From Chara braunii (taxonomy: Eukaryota; Streptophyta; Charophyceae; Charales; Characeae), in the NCBI GenBank assembly GCA_003427395.1, contig BFEA01000301.1:1312579-1374934 (forward strand): a DNA stretch of 62,356 bases, written 5' to 3'. Positions 34,560-46,922 of the stretch are shown here, piece by piece. The notes below the pieces were generated by a model. The model saw only the letters and a program-made list of their open reading frames with translations, searched no databases and was not told where the DNA came from. The stretch's first letter is position 1. Every line of letters begins with the position of its first letter. The position numbers and the translations under genes were made by a program.

Positions 34560-36169
34560 ATAAGCAAAACCAAGAGGAGGGTATGTGCCTTGTTTATGTC
34601 TCAGAGAAGGGGGAGGCCGTAAAAACACCCCGAGAGACAAAACGCGTCGGTGCTAAGTTCCCTGATCTGTTCGAAGAGCCCTCATGAGTTGTTGATAGGG
34701 AAGTAATCCATGCTATAGAAACCATTCCAGGGAGTAAGAACCCAAAGGGAAGGATGTATAGGATGGCCCCTGCCGAGTCAGACGAACTTCGGAAGCAACT
34801 AAAGGAACTGACAGAGAAGGGATGGATTCGGCCTAGTACTTCCCCTTACGGATCTCCCGTGCTATTCGTACCAAAAAAAGGGGGTACTTTGAGGATGTGC
34901 ATTGATTATGGGGGCCTCAATGCCATCACTGTGAAAAACGCAGAGCCTCTACCTCGCATAGACGACCTATTGGATAGGGTGCAGGGATGCAAGTACTATA
35001 CTAAGATAGACTTGAAATCCGGATATCATCAGATCGCAATAAGACCTGAGGACCAACACAAGACAGTTTTTCAGACTAGATATGGTCTGTATGAGTTTGT
35101 AGTGATGCCTTTTGGTCTTTGCAATGCGCCGGGTACATTCCACCACGCTATGAATCGGATCTTCCATGACCATNTAGATAAGTTTGTCGTGGTCTACTTA
35201 GANGACATTCTGATCTTTAGTAAGTCTGCCGAGAAGCANGCACAACAAGTTGAGAAGGTACTCNCACTCCTACGANAGCACAAGTATAAGATCAAATAGA
35301 GAAGTGCGAGTTTGACCTCAGTAAGATACTATACTTGGGTCATGAAGTATCCGCGGAGGGAATTAGATCGGAAGATGCGAAGGTGGCTAGTATTCGAGAC
35401 TGGCCACGACCTCAGACAGTCACTGAGGTCAGGTCATTCTTAGGAACGTGCGGCTACCATAGGAACTTCGTCAAGAACTATTCTACAGTCACCTCTCCTT
35501 TNACTGATCTAACTCGACTTGACACGCCGNGGGACTGGAGTGATGAGTGCGAGAGTGTTTTCAANAGATTGAAGNATGCANTCATGAATCATGAGGTCCT
35601 CATGGTTCCCGATCCGCAGAAGNCATTCATAGTAACCACTGACGCAAGCCAATACGACATTGGCGNAGTGCTNGCTCAGCAGGATGGGAAGGAGTTGAGA
35701 CCGATTGAGTACATGAGTAAGAAGATGCCATCGAAGAAGTTGGCTAAGTCCACCTACGAAAGGGAACTCTATACTGTCTACAAGGCACTTATCCATTTGA
35801 GACACTTCCTCTTGGGAAGATTCTTCTACTTGAGGACTGATCATGAGACCCTCAAATGGATCAAGACTCAACCGACTCTTTTTTATGCACTCAAGCGATG
35901 ACTTCAAGCTTGAGTACCTGAAGGGAGAGTACAACAAGGTTGCAAACGCGCTATCCCGTACAGCAGATTACCTAGATACACGAGTTTCTGACTTTGGCAT
36001 ATCTAATGAAGTAACTCAATCATTGGTGGGAGCCTATCAGGAAGACCCTTTCACGATGGACATCATCCACAAACTTCAGGCAAAAGACAAGGCTACAGAA
36101 AGTGAGTTTGTGATGGTGGACGGGCTACTCTATGTTGATAAGGTCGGAATAAAGAGTAGTTCCATCTAG
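34560..36169 (+). pseudogene. gypsy-1 reverse transcriptase and RNase H
   Basis: Copies element RNA to DNA and degrades the RNA. RT signatures in order: [57 protein letters not shown], and the YLDD active site at 35,195 (one base is N). RNase H begins with FIVTTDASQYDIG (about 35,625) and includes KSTYERELYTVYKAL and LRTDHETLKW. Lesions: TGA 34,685, a 1-nt loss near 35,295, and TGA 35,899 where the family has Trp after Lys-Arg, plus a small deletion before FKLEYLKGEYNKVANALSR. Scattered single Ns make some residues unreadable. Confidence 0.9.
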
Positions 36170-36176
36170 TGAGCAG

Positions 36177-37330
36177 TTGCGTAGTTTATTTCTAGGCGAA
36201 TGTCATGACGCAACTGGGCACTTTGGCTACAAGAAGACGAGTGCTAACTTAGTACAACAATTTTGGTGGCCCAGAATGCTAGATGATGCAAAGAAATATG
36301 TTGAGACTTGTCAGGTCTGTCAACGAGACAAGCCGCGAACTCAAGCACCGCTTGGATTATTGAAGCCTTTATCTATTCCTGATGGTCCAGGATTGAGTGT
36401 TTCCATGGATTTCATGGACACTCTTGTGACCAGCAAGAGTGGTAAGAGGCACATTTTCGTCATCATTNNNNNNNNNNNNNNNNNNNNNNNNNNNNNNNNN
36501 NNNNNNNNNNNNNNNNNNNNNNNNNNNNNNNNNNNNNNNNNNNNNNNNNNNNNNNNNNNNNNNNNNNNNNNNNNNNNNNNNNNNNNNNNNNNNNNNNNNN
36601 NNNNNNNNNNNNNNNNNNNNNNNNNNNNNNNNNNNNNNNNNNNNNNNNNNNNNNNNNNNNNNNNNNNNNNNNNNNNNNNNNNNNNNNNNNNNNNNNNNNN
36701 NNNNNNNNNNNNNNNNNNNNNNNNNNNTGTGGAAGAAGACTGCGGAACAGATGGGCAGTCAACTTCAGATGACTTCAGGGAATCATCCCGAAGCCAACGG
36801 ACAGGCCGAACAAAATGAATAGAGTTGTACAGCACTTGCTGAGGCACTACATCAAGCCCAACCAGGAAGACTGGGATGAGCAGTTACCTCTCATCGCCAG
36901 CCTGTACAACAATGCTATACATAGCAGTACCGGCGTTAGTCCTAACCAGCTCCACTTAGGATGGAAGCCTAGATCAGCACTAGACTTCCTCCTACCTGAA
37001 AACCGACCCGCTGCAACTCCGGGCACACTTGAGTACGGTGTGCAATATGAGAAACTGTTGCAAGAGGCTGTTGAACACATGAAGAAGGCTCAGCAAGCCA
37101 TGATTGCTTCTGATAATCAACATCGCAGACAGTCCACATTTCAGGTAGGGGAACGTGTATGGGTCAAGGCTAGTGAGCTAGGACAGGAGTTCGGAATATC
37201 TCGCCAACTAATGCCTCAGTACTTTGGTCTCTGGGAAGTCTTGGATGTGATGGGAGATGAGTTGGATGGTCCCACTTATGTCATTCGTGTCCCTGGACAT
37301 CTACGTACTCACCCAGTCTTTCATGCCTGA
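36177..37330 (+). pseudogene. gypsy-1 integrase, interrupted by an assembly gap
   Basis: Inserts element cDNA into the genome. The HHCC zinc-binding domain is intact (HDATGHFGYKKT...CQVCQRDKP, from 36,204). The catalytic core is mostly hidden by 260 Ns (36,468-36,727). After the gap, GNHPEANGQAEQ is followed by an extra A near 36,815 that shifts the frame. The frame resumes with VVQHLLRHYIKPNQEDWDEQLP and a C-terminal module with VWVKASELG and THPVFHA. TGA at 37,328 may be a premature stop, since chromodomain-like sequence continues in frame. Confidence 0.85.
36468..36727. other. 260-bp assembly gap (Ns)
   Basis: Run of N inside the integrase core. It hides the first two catalytic acidic residues. 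Confidence 1.
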
Positions 37331-37627
37331 AAGCTTGCACCTTTCGCTGAGACTGATCAATTCCCTTCCAGGAGATCGATGCTGCCTTCAACCATGGATG
37401 GACAAGTCGACATCGATGACATTGTGGATCACAGGGACATGCCTGTTGCGAACCCGCTAGGTCGAGGAAGACCTCCTAAACCCAACAAAGAGTATCGTGT
37501 CAGATTCAGGCATCACACGGATCCCAAAGAAGATCGGTGGCTTACCAGGGAGGAACTGATTGAGACAGCTCCTTAGGTGGTGACAGAGTATGAAAGGAAG
37601 CTGAAAGGGAAGGCACCTGCGAAGTAA
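37331..37627 (+). pseudogene. gypsy-1 C-terminal chromodomain-like tail
   Basis: In frame after the integrase stop: VDIDDIVDHRDMP, then KEYRVRFRHHTDPKEDRWLT, which resembles the DHR...EYLVKW...W pattern of chromovirus chromodomains that steer integration to particular chromatin. TAG at 37,574 is premature; TAA at 37,625 is the probable true end. Confidence 0.6.
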
Positions 37628-37649
37628 GCATCTCAGCAGACTTTCGAAG

Positions 37650-37664
37650 CTAAGGGGGATGGAA
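37650..37664 (+). other. Polypurine tract of gypsy-1
   Basis: TAAGGGGGATGGAA immediately precedes the 3' LTR start TGTGAGG at 37,665. It primes plus-strand DNA. Confidence 0.7.
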
Positions 37665-38508
37665 TGTGAGGAATGAGCCCTTTAGAAGGGGTCTTGCCAT
37701 GATGTACATGTTTTGGGTTAAGGCCCCAGCAAGCCTCGTGCCCGCCCTAAGTGAAGGTGGACCAGCAAATCAACAATAGCCCTCTGTGCATACATTTCAC
37801 GAAGTGGGGTCCTTACAGTTGTAGCACGCCAGTTGGTTGGAGTGCACAGAGTTTCGGATCTCAGCAAATGCTGAAATGCCCAGGGCCTCTGAGTTAGTTA
37901 GGCCCTGGGCTCCTGAACGTGAGGCCGACAATGCACGCTAGGTATAGAGGCCGATAATGCAAAGGGAAACCGGCCCACTGTCTGAATCTGGCCGCAGGCC
38001 TTGACGAGAGAGGCACAACTGCATCTCCCGGGCCCCAACTGTAATGGGCCTAGGCTCAGCCACTGAGGCACTGTCGCATGCTGAAGGGATACCACCCACA
38101 CGAAGCACTGACATATAGGCAAGCAGAGCAAGTGGGGGAGGATCTTCGCCATTGCGGGCAATGCCGGCACGCTGCGCAAATGCGAGCTGCTGGCTGCTAC
38201 GCAGCGCTAAGAGGTAGTGCAAGGCAGGCATGCGCTAGGCGGTAGGACGCTACCTGTGCACTGGGCGCTTGGCGGCTATAGTCGGGCTGCAGAGGGCGCA
38301 GAGGGGTGAAGGGCGAAGATGGTTCTTCGGAGGTGAAGGACGCTGTGTGGGTAACAGGGAAGAGTGTGGGTGAAGAGGACACGTACCTGGTGGAGGTGGA
38401 GGTCGACATTGGCGTTGACATCATCACTCGCTGGTAGTCAAGTTGTCTGGTTATGTTCATTGCTGTAGTTGTAGGCATTAGCTGTAGAGTAGATAGGGTG
38501 TCTGGCGC
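37665..38508 (+). repeat. gypsy-1 3' LTR, part 1 (LTR positions 1-844)
   Basis: Aligns without net indels to 28,530-29,373, with several per cent divergence, mostly transitions by eye. It stops abruptly after GGCGC at 38,508, where a 10,658-bp insertion starts. LTR position 845 resumes at 49,171. Confidence 0.9.
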
Positions 38509-38870
38509 TGTCGCGCGCGGCGGTCCCATACCCTAGACGCGAAGTAAGTTTGGTGTTGCACCTGACGGTCGTGTCACACAGGAGTTTTCTTCGTCACTTT
38601 ACGCAATACCAACTCCGACCGTGCGCGCGTGCTATACTTCTCGCGACTCCCTACGACAGGTTAGGGAACCTGCGAGGTACAACATTATCTCCACCTACGA
38701 GAGTTGTCACCATCCCTTAGGTGGGCGTATCCTTGCTGAGCTACAAACCCACGTGCGAAGACTTTTACATGCAATCGCAGAGGTAGGCCAGCCGATGGCA
38801 TTTTCTCGATCGCCGTAGCATAGGCATACGCGCGGTAGAACGCCTTAAGACTGACCCGTATGTCGAGCCC
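38509..38870 (+). repeat. Repeat family A, copy 1 (left end of the insertion)
   Basis: Shares TGTCG(C/G)GCGC..CGGTCC, then GTC(A)CACAGGAG and GCAATCGCAGAGGT...GTAGCATAGG...ATACGCG with 59,307-59,750. No ORF. 38,871-40,080 beyond it shows no gene. Confidence 0.55.
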
Positions 38871-40130
38871 CGAGGTGCTAACTCTCTGGACCGACTGTCT
38901 TAATCAGGTTGACTTCTCGGACAGTCTTTCACGCTTAGCTAACTATGACTCTATGTTTCCTTTGTTGACCTTATAAAAATGTCAAAGTCAAGCCCTTAGT
39001 AATCTCTCATTCTTCCCAAAAGAAAACCCAGACAAATAACTTCCTAGATACCGACCAACCTAATATCTCATTCACAAGTATATATAGATATATGTAGGTA
39101 TGTAAATCAGGGGAGCTGACTGAGCGATGGGCCTCACTTTCACGATTGTCGTGTCCTTTTTGCCCGAATTTCCAGAAAATCCCAAACTCAGGAGACAGTA
39201 CAAATGTCCAACACCTGCGCAAATGCAGGAAAACACATATGCACATACAAATGCAGACACAGAATGTGCTACGAGTGTCAACCTTTAACCCACTCACAGC
39301 ATGCCATTCACGCCCCAAACCCTTGAAAACAATATTCCTTCCTAACCCTGACTCTATTTTACCCCAGCCCCACACATTTTGAAGACTCCTGAGTGTGATT
39401 TGGACAATTTAAGCATAGATACAGAGGGAAAATTTATTTGTTCCCTTCTTAGGTCTTGTCTTAGGTGTGGGTGTCAAGCCATGGATGGAAGTTCAATCGG
39501 AGTTCTACCGACTTGTTATCAAATAATATTAGAATTGTTACTCTTACGGATTCCCCGTAAGTTCTCCGAAGTGTCGAAACCTGTAGACACAACACAATCC
39601 AAGAGAATCTTAACATCTCTCTTTCTAACTGAGATCTAGAAAGTTCCTTCTGGACTCTGTGTCCTTTATCTGACTTCTATCCTCAAGTAATTGTTTGGGT
39701 TGTTGCCTCTTTCGCTTCAGGTAGTGAATAATAATTCACTTCCCCTTTTACTGTCGTCCTAACTCCCCATATTCTCCTCACTATCTCATTCCTATCCTTT
39801 TCTGGATTATCCTGTCTGAGTTCCCTTCCTTCTCCAACACACATGAACACATCATCAATCGAACCTGTGAAAAGAATCTCATGGAAAGAAATCAGACAAA
39901 CGGATAGTTTCTCTTTGAGGCAAGATCTCACTTATCCCCTCTCAGTAGAATCAGAGATAGTTAGTTAGGACTGAACAATGCAGATTGTGGAGAAAGTTAG
40001 CGGTGGTATGGCAGACCATTCAGGATACATCTACTTGTTACTGGAGTTTGTTTGACAAAGGCAAATCTTGCGGGTCTTGGCCCTTGTGAGCCAAAACACA
40101 CTTAGCGGTAGGTTTATCCTATGGCTAGTC
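38871..40130. other. No gene seen
   Basis: Open frames here are short, and none shows a domain. GTCAAAGTCAAGCCC (38,979-38,993) has an inverted relative near 60,180. Confidence 0.5.
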
Positions 40131-41240
40131 ACTGATAAGGCAGGTGTCCTTGAAACCTCGCTACTTCTTATATTGGATTAGTCACTGATAAGACAGGATT
40201 CCCCTGGTACTCTTATCACTGACTAGCCCTCAATAACGCGGGTGTCCAAGGATCCTTGCTATTCTTATCACTAACTAAGCGCTAGGATGTTTATTGATAA
40301 GGCAGGTGTCCTTGAAACCTCGTTACTCTTATATCAGACTAGTCACTGATAAGACAGGATTCCCCTGTTACTCTTATCACTGACTAACCCTCAATAACGC
40401 GGGTGTCCAAGGATCCTTGCTATTCTTATCACTGACTAAGCGCTAGGACAGGTGTCCTTGAAACCTCGTTACTCTTATATCAGACTAGTCACTGATAAGA
40501 CAGGATTCCCCTGNGCTATTCTTATCACTGACTAAGCGCTAGGACAGGTGTCCTTGAAACCTCGTTACTCTTATATCAGACTAGTCACTGATAAGACAGG
40601 ATTCCCCTGCTACTCTTATCACTGGCTAGCCCTCAATAAGACGGGTGTTCAAGGATCCTTACTACTCTTACCACTGAATGAATGTTAGGTTTGATCAATG
40701 ATAAGGCAAGTGTCCTTAAAACCTCTTAACTCTTATGTCAGACTAGTCGCTGATAAGACAGGATTCCCCTGCTACTCTTATCAGTGGCTAGCCCTCAATA
40801 AGGCGGGTGCCCAAGGATCCTTGCGTACTCTTACCATTGAAAATAATGTTAGGTTTAATCAGTGATAAGGCAGGTATCCTTGAAATCTCACAACTCTTAT
40901 ATCAGACTAGTCACTGATAAGAGAGGATTTCCTGTTACTCTTATTAGTGACTAACCCTCTATAAGGCAGGTGTCCAAGGGTCCTTGCCTACTCTTACCAC
41001 TGAAAAAAATGTTAAGTTGGTTAATGATAAGGCAGGTGTCCTTGAAACCTCACAACTCTTATATCAGACTAGTCTTTGATAAGGCAGGATTTCCCTGCTT
41101 CTTTTATCACTGGCTAACCCTCAATAAGGTTGGTGTCCAAGGGTCCTTACACTTACCACTGACCAAGTGTAAGGCTCATTTGGAGTTAAGGCAGACTTTC
41201 CTTGTTATTCTTACCTCCACACAAGTCTTATCTATGGCTC
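40131..41240 (+). repeat. Satellite array, ~160-165-bp unit, about seven units
   Basis: Unit landmarks are GATAAGGCAGGTGTCCTTGAAACCTC, CAGACTAGTCACTGATAAGACAGGATTCCCCTG and CCCTCAATAA(C/G)GCGGGTGTCCAAGGATCC, each an internal ~55-bp sub-repeat built round a CACTGATAAG core. Unit starts are near 40,135, 40,296, 40,447, 40,545, 40,701, 40,866 and 41,028. Later units are more diverged. The 40,447/40,545 pair flanks an N and is probably one unit counted twice. Confidence 0.85.
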
Positions 41241-41526
41241 AAGTCATTGCTTTCGATGGCATTCGAGCCCAGAATCGTTGTTAGTTTGAGAACTTATGTT
41301 TGGATCATGCGTATGACAAGAAATAATTGACATGGATCATCATCGTTGCATTCAATCACAACAAGCTGAACCAATGAGTACCCATCATCATTAGGCAACG
41401 TATATGGAGAATGATTATGAGAAGTCGATCCCCTTTGCATCCACATCCCCAAACAACACCCACATAGCAAGATCGTTGTACCCTTGTTACTAACATAGTC
41501 ATAGGTAGCAGCCTAAAGGTTACAAA
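41241..41526. other. No gene seen
   Basis: Unique-looking sequence between the satellite array and the telomere-like repeat. Confidence 0.5.
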
Positions 41527-41551
41527 TTTAGGGTTTAGGGTTTAGGGTTTA
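41527..41551 (+). repeat. Interstitial plant-type telomere repeat
   Basis: Three perfect TTTAGGG units followed by TTTA. TTTAGGG is the Arabidopsis-type telomere repeat of most green plants. Here it lies inside the 10.66-kb insertion, so it is not a chromosome end. Confidence 0.85.
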
Positions 41552-41889
41552 TGTTGAAGCACACATACCTCACTGTTCCCTGCCTCCAGAGTTCCGCCTG
41601 AACTCCGGCAGAGCCCCCGCAATCGCACTGTCACTGGTCATATACAACTCATACAATCGATTGCTGACTCTTAGGGTTAGCTGAGGTCAGGGTTAACTCA
41701 ACGGGGATCTGACCCTAATCAACAAGTCGAGGGGCACGTATTTGAGAGGACGACACAAGGACAAGTATGGAGGAGGATGGAGGAGGTGGACACCATGATA
41801 GCGTCTCTCTCCTCTCCAATGCCCCATACTCTCATTCTCTGGCTCTGTATAATGCCTAATGATAACAATCAGAATAAAGACATAAAATA

Positions 41890-41891
41890 AC

Positions 41892-41935
<44 letters not shown>

Positions 41936-41949
41936 TAATAATAATAATA
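41890..41949. repeat. (AAT)n microsatellite
   Basis: Trinucleotide run with one CAATAA interruption. Related runs lie at 43,974-44,037 and 45,880-46,000, all within the insertion. Confidence 0.9.
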
Positions 41950-43700
41950 TACTCAGGGTCGACCGTTGGTGGCAACCAAGTAAGTTCTCTCCCTTTTCTC
42001 GGCGTGTGTCTCCCTGTGTTTCACTTTGTGTCCGTGTCCTTAGGATACCTGTGCCTCTCGTGTCACCATGTATGTGACCTTGTGTATTTGTTTGACACGG
42101 TGCACGTTGCATATCATAAGGGTGCAAACCAGAGTAAGAACTGACCTCTCTCTCTCATAGTACAGGACAGCACAGCGGAAGGCAGAATTACCAGTGATCA
42201 GACCAATCAATGTCGAAATGTAGACCAAGCATACATCACCATCATCGCGGTTGTGAAGGGCCTTGGCGCTCATACAGGAGGAATGCGTCAGTCCCAACGT
42301 ACACAGACGAGGACGAGGGCGATCAGACGAAGAAACACATATGGTGCAACAGCCTCACTATGTCTGTGTGTATGTCTCACCGCGTGTGCGTGTCACATTG
42401 CACTGCGAGTCTCTGTGTATGTCACAGTGGCTGTGTACCTGTCTGCCGAATCTGCTTATCTGTCTGGTCTGCCGAATCCGCTTGTCTGTCTGGTTTGTTT
42501 GTCCGTCCTTTTATCAAAACACAGCGGAGCGGTAACGCAACACGATCCGTCACAATGTGCAGCACGCGGGGACCACAACATGGGAAACGACAGGCATGGG
42601 CNTGTATCCCAATGAGCTGGGCGGATGACAGNTCCATCCTCACGANGCCATCGGTCGGTNCCTCACACGTCCCCAACCTTTCTTCCCATGATANATTCCA
42701 CTGATGGACAAGGACACANCGTATTGCACAGAGTTAACATACCCCTGATAGATGGAAGTGGTCCCCACTTTACTCACACTTGCCCTGCAATGCTAGCAGA
42801 CTGTCCGTCCAAACGCCTGATGAGAACCAGGTTAAGTTCAAGAACCCAGTCTGTGAATGCCATAAAACCCAACCCACATACTCATTCAGTGTGTGTGTCT
42901 GTGTGTCACCCGTGTAAGTGTCACGGTGCCTGCGTTACAGTATACCTGTCACGGCGTGACTGTGTCACCTTGTCACTGCACCTGCGTGGCTGTATATCTG
43001 TGTGGTTTCACAGTGTCTGCCTCCGTAAATGTGTATGTATGCTGCGTGCGCGTGTCATTGTGACTGTGTATGCCACGGTATTTGGCCGTGTCACAACATA
43101 TGTCTGCGTGTGTCACAACGTTGACCACATATTTGGGTGCATGCTCCAGACTGTTCGTCCGCCTCGGACTGTGTATGCCTGCCTCAAACCATGCTTGTCA
43201 GCCTCGGGCTTGTGCCTATTCGCCCCAAACTGCGTATGACTGCCCCAGACTGTGTTCGTTTTGTCCAGTCCGGTCCTGTATGTCTGGCTGTCCGTCTGCC
43301 TGTTTGCTGTAGGTCTGCCTGTCTGTCGATTCCGTTTGTTCGTCCAGTCCGTATGTCTGTCAAATCTGTCTGTTGCAATCTGTCTGGTTGCCGGTGTCTG
43401 GCTGTCTGTTCGACAGTTCGTATTCGTGCCTATTTGCCTCCCCCTCTTTTCTCTTACCAGGGATGTGGCACGGTGCAATCAGCCCAAGTCCAGTCAGTCC
43501 GCTTCAGTCAAGCAAGTACCGTATGGGACTGTGTACACCGCGGGCCAGGGAACAGGGCAGACCAACGAGTCACTGAAGTATAAATCAGGAGGCCGCATTC
43601 AACCATCCTTTCATTCCTGCGTGAGCCATGCGGAAGTGCTGCCACAACAACTTGTGGACAGAGGTCTGCAGCAAGCCCGGAGGACGCAGTGGGTGAGAGG
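41950..43700. other. Low-complexity TGTCTG-rich region, no supported gene
   Basis: Both strands are open for long stretches because stop codons are rare in TGTCTG/CTGCC repeats. 42,430-42,510 repeats CTGTCTG(G/C)...CCGAATC(C/T)GCTT, and 43,140-43,270 repeats (G/A)ACTGTGT(A/T)TG(C/A)CTGCC at about 30-bp intervals. The peptides are repetitive and have no domains. Ns are frequent at 42,602-42,719. Confidence 0.55.
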
Positions 43701-43971
43701 AAGGGCATAGCACAACAATAGAGTAGAGGCAACCATAACTGTAGTTGGTGGGAAGTGTATGTGTGTATGAGTGAGTGTTCAGAGTGGTGTGTGTGTGATA
43801 TCCAGGGTGATCCGGTGTACGTGAACGGTGAGTTGTTTGGGCGCTGAGGCGCCATCGCCAAAATTCTTATCTGGATGCCATATCTCTGAGTATCGAGTGG
43901 AAGCATGTCGCCAATTTACTGTGCTTCCGTTTACATACATGAAAAGTGTGAATGAGACGAGTCTGATTTGC

Positions 43972-43973
<2 letters not shown>

Positions 43974-44037
<64 letters not shown>
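43974..44037. repeat. (AAT)n microsatellite
   Basis: About 21 ATA/AAT units, followed by repeat family D copy 1. Confidence 0.95.
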
Positions 44038-44079
44038 GAAGATGAGCAATACCGAATTTCAGTAATCAAATAACAACAT

Positions 44080-44345
44080 ATACACGAGACCAGATAGTCG
44101 TGATCTCGGACTGACAGCGGTATTGCATCACGAGTTTCGCCACATAAGAGNCCAGCAAAGCTCATAAATGACAATGCNGNAGTAGNANCATCATCATNNA
44201 AGANNCAGTGTTGATATCCTATCTAGCGCTCTNCGCCCAGACTACAGATGACCGATCCTATCNGACCTAGACTACAGCCGAGTGATGACTACANCAACTT
44301 TCTGAAGTACGAGCATGAGGCGACCAATGTCGTATGTTTCCTGCC
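44080..44345 (+). repeat. Repeat family D, copy 1
   Basis: Shares GAGACCAGATAGTCGTGA, ATTGCATCACGAGT, TGTTGATATC(C/A)TATCT and CGCCCAGACTAC with 46,097-46,370. Both copies follow an AAT microsatellite. Many Ns here (44,151-44,294). Confidence 0.65.
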
Positions 44346-44466
44346 CCTGGTATGTCTTCTCGTGCGACACTCATAACCTCGTCCCCAACTCACAGTCTGA
44401 TCTGCCCACCAATATTCATACATAATAATAATAATAATAAAAAAAAAAAAATAAAAAAAAAAAACA

Positions 44467-44772
44467 TGAAGGTGGACGAAGTACAGAAATCCAAACTGCA
44501 AAATCATACTGAAGTCCGAGTAGTCAAGGCAAGAACAGATAACACAATGGAACCGAGTAACCATCCATTTGAGAATGATACACAAGAATCGTGAGTCAAT
44601 GTCCAAGCCCAACAGGGCAACACCAACAACATAACCCAATGTAGCTCTCTCTTCTGAATGGCGTCAGGCGCCCTATCTACTCTACAGCCTATCACTACAA
44701 CTACAGTATGACAGCAACCAGACAACTTGACTACCAGCGGGTGATGATGTCAACACCAATGCCGACCTCCTC
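44467..44772 (-). repeat. gypsy-1-type LTR fragment, inverted
   Basis: The reverse complement matches the last ~300 bp of the gypsy-1 LTR, up to the ACGTACC segment near 44,782. It has an intact GCGTCAGGCGC at the position where the 3' LTR was split. It lies within the insertion, next to an AAT/poly(A) stretch. Confidence 0.75.
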
Positions 44773-45879
44773 TTCACAAGGTACGTCTCTCCCCCCCATT
44801 CACAACCTCGTTCCCCAACTCACAGATGTCACGTGCACCCAAGGACCACCGTGCACCCAAGGACCACCGTGCACCTGCCTGTCTTCCCGTTTCTCTCTCA
44901 TACATTCTCCTTCCCTCCCCCTCTCTCTCTCTCCGTGTCACATAACAGATAGCTTGGCACAGTCCTCCCATACACACAGACGGAGAGGAGGGGATCAGAC
45001 GAGGAGAAGGGGATCAGACGAGGAGAAGGGGATCAGACGATGAGAAGGGGATCAGATGAGGAGAGGGGAATATAGGAATGTCGTCAACACCAAGTCTTCG
45101 ATACAGGTCCCAAATAATCCCTCGTCCGATGTCTCAATCCAAATGTCGAGTCCGAGTCCAATGTCGTCTTGTCTCGAGTCACAACTCTCTCCCTCTTTCT
45201 CTCTCTTTCTCTCCACTTTCTCCCCTCTCTCTCACTCTCTCTTTCACACAGACAGGCATCATAGCACCCCAGTGACAAACCTTCAAACTGAAAAAAAATG
45301 AAAAACTACCATCTCCCCGTAAACACAATGCACACTCAACTCTGCACTGTACCTGAAAGATGACTTGTATATATTTTCATTATCGAAGTCCACTCTATAT
45401 TCGAGAAAGATGGCAGGATGCACATTTCACACTCACTATCGCATGCGCACACACCCGCACGCAGCTCCCCACAACAATCAACCACTGTCAATCAAAGTTC
45501 GCACTTCTTATCCCATACACTGTCACCTCTCTCTCTCTCTCTCCCTTTCTCGTAGTCCGCAGATACAAAGAAGTCAGAAAGGGAGAGCATAGAAAAGAGA
45601 TGGTGGACTTAGAAGAGGAAGAAGAAGAACTCTCTCCTTCTCTCTTTCTCTCACTTCTACTTTCTCTTTCTTCGCCATAGCCTGGTAATTATGCTCAATG
45701 CAGTCTGATGTGCAACATACTGTGACTTAGCGTGAGGAGTGTAAACAGCACAAGCGTGCGCTTTTAGCAAGTCGGGCGGATGACCGTCAACCTCCGGATG
45801 CCCCTGCGGAGCCATCACATCTCCCGCCTGTTTTCACCCATCGCATATGGTCGGCAGGTAAGGTAGATAAAATAAATGT
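44773..45879. other. No gene seen
   Basis: Contains a short tandem GGATCAGACGAGGAGAAGG repeat (about 44,994-45,060), CT/TC-rich stretches and a GCACCCAAGGACCACC doublet (44,833-44,865). Open frames are compositional. Confidence 0.5.
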
Positions 45880-46020
45880 TTAATAATAATAGTAAATAGT
45901 AATAATAATAATAATAGTAATAATAATATCAACAATAGTAATAGTGACAATAATATGATAATAATAATAATAATAATAATAGTGATAATACCAATCAATC
46001 AATAATAATAGTAACAAAGA
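45880..46020. repeat. Imperfect (AAT)n tract
   Basis: AATAAT repeats with AGT, GAT and ATC interruptions, followed by repeat family D copy 2. Confidence 0.85.
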
Positions 46021-46096
46021 AATAATAAAATTTTAATCACACAAAATGCGAGGAAACGATGGATGGCGAACCCCCTAAATCAAAGCGGCATCGTAT

Positions 46097-46370
46097 ACAT
46101 GAGACCAGATAGTCGTGACCTCGAACAAAAGTGGGATTGCATCACGAGTCACACTAAGTAAGAAGACACCAAAAACTCATGATCGTCGATGCTGGAATAG
46201 TCATCATCATTATCAACGAAGAACCAATGTTGATATCATATCTGGAGCTCGGCGCCCAGACTACGAAGGACAGATCTTACTAGCCTATACTACAGCGCAA
46301 GAAGTTGACGGCAACAACTTTTTCCAGAGTACGAGCATACAGCGGCCAATGTCGCACGTGTCAAGCACTA
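46097..46370 (+). repeat. Repeat family D, copy 2
   Basis: Better-preserved partner of 44,080-44,345. It ends at CACTAGGTACGTCCC, where the sequence resembles the AGGTACGT found in the inverted LTR fragment. Confidence 0.65.
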
Positions 46371-46560
46371 GGTACGTCCCTCGTTTCACTCACAACTTCG
46401 TTACCCCACTCATATGCCACGTGTCACCATCTCTCTCTCTCTTCTTTACTCTCTCTCTCTTTCTCTCTCCCTCTCTATCTAGTGTAATGCATGTTCGGTG
46501 GCCGTTTTCATGTGTCCAGATCGTGGCAACAGGAGCCCGAAGCGCGAAAACATATATCCG

Positions 46561-46594
<34 letters not shown>

Positions 46595-46602
46595 ACACAC
46601 AC

Positions 46603-46695
46603 CATCGATAGGATGAGCAAAAACGGAATGAATCTTCCGCTGAAACGTGGGAATATGCACTCCACTTTTTGATTTGCTCATTCTATCGATCCAAG
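46603..46695. repeat. CATCGATAGGATGAGC repeat with inverted partner
   Basis: CATCGATAGGATGAGC (46,603) and an inverted GCTCATTCTATCGATC (about 46,677) face each other across about 75 bp. The same motif recurs at 51,152 and 51,338, and inverted at 19,975, each next to dinucleotide repeats. Confidence 0.6.
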
Positions 46696-46869
46696 TTGCT
46701 TGCAGCGAGGGGCGAAAAATTAGCTTTTGGCCAAGGTTGGAGACTTATAGTCCCTCTCACTCTCTCTCCTCTCCCACTCTCTCCCCTCTCTCTCACGTAG
46801 TCCACAAATACCGAGAAGTCAGATAGGGAGAGGGAGAAGGAGAGATGGTGGACTTCAAAGAAGTACAAG

Positions 46870-46875
<6 letters not shown>

Positions 46876-46918
<43 letters not shown>
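46876..46918. repeat. (CT)n microsatellite
   Basis: Uninterrupted CT run after GAAGAA. Confidence 0.95.

Positions 46919-46922
<4 letters not shown>

Noticed and set aside
40131-41240. CRISPR-like array
   Set aside because: Units are 160-165 bp with internal sub-repeats and no unique spacers, and the genome is eukaryotic; it is a satellite.
42210-43710. A cysteine-rich secreted protein family
   Set aside because: Cys codons arise from TGTCTG repeats; both strands are open and no signal or domain is present.
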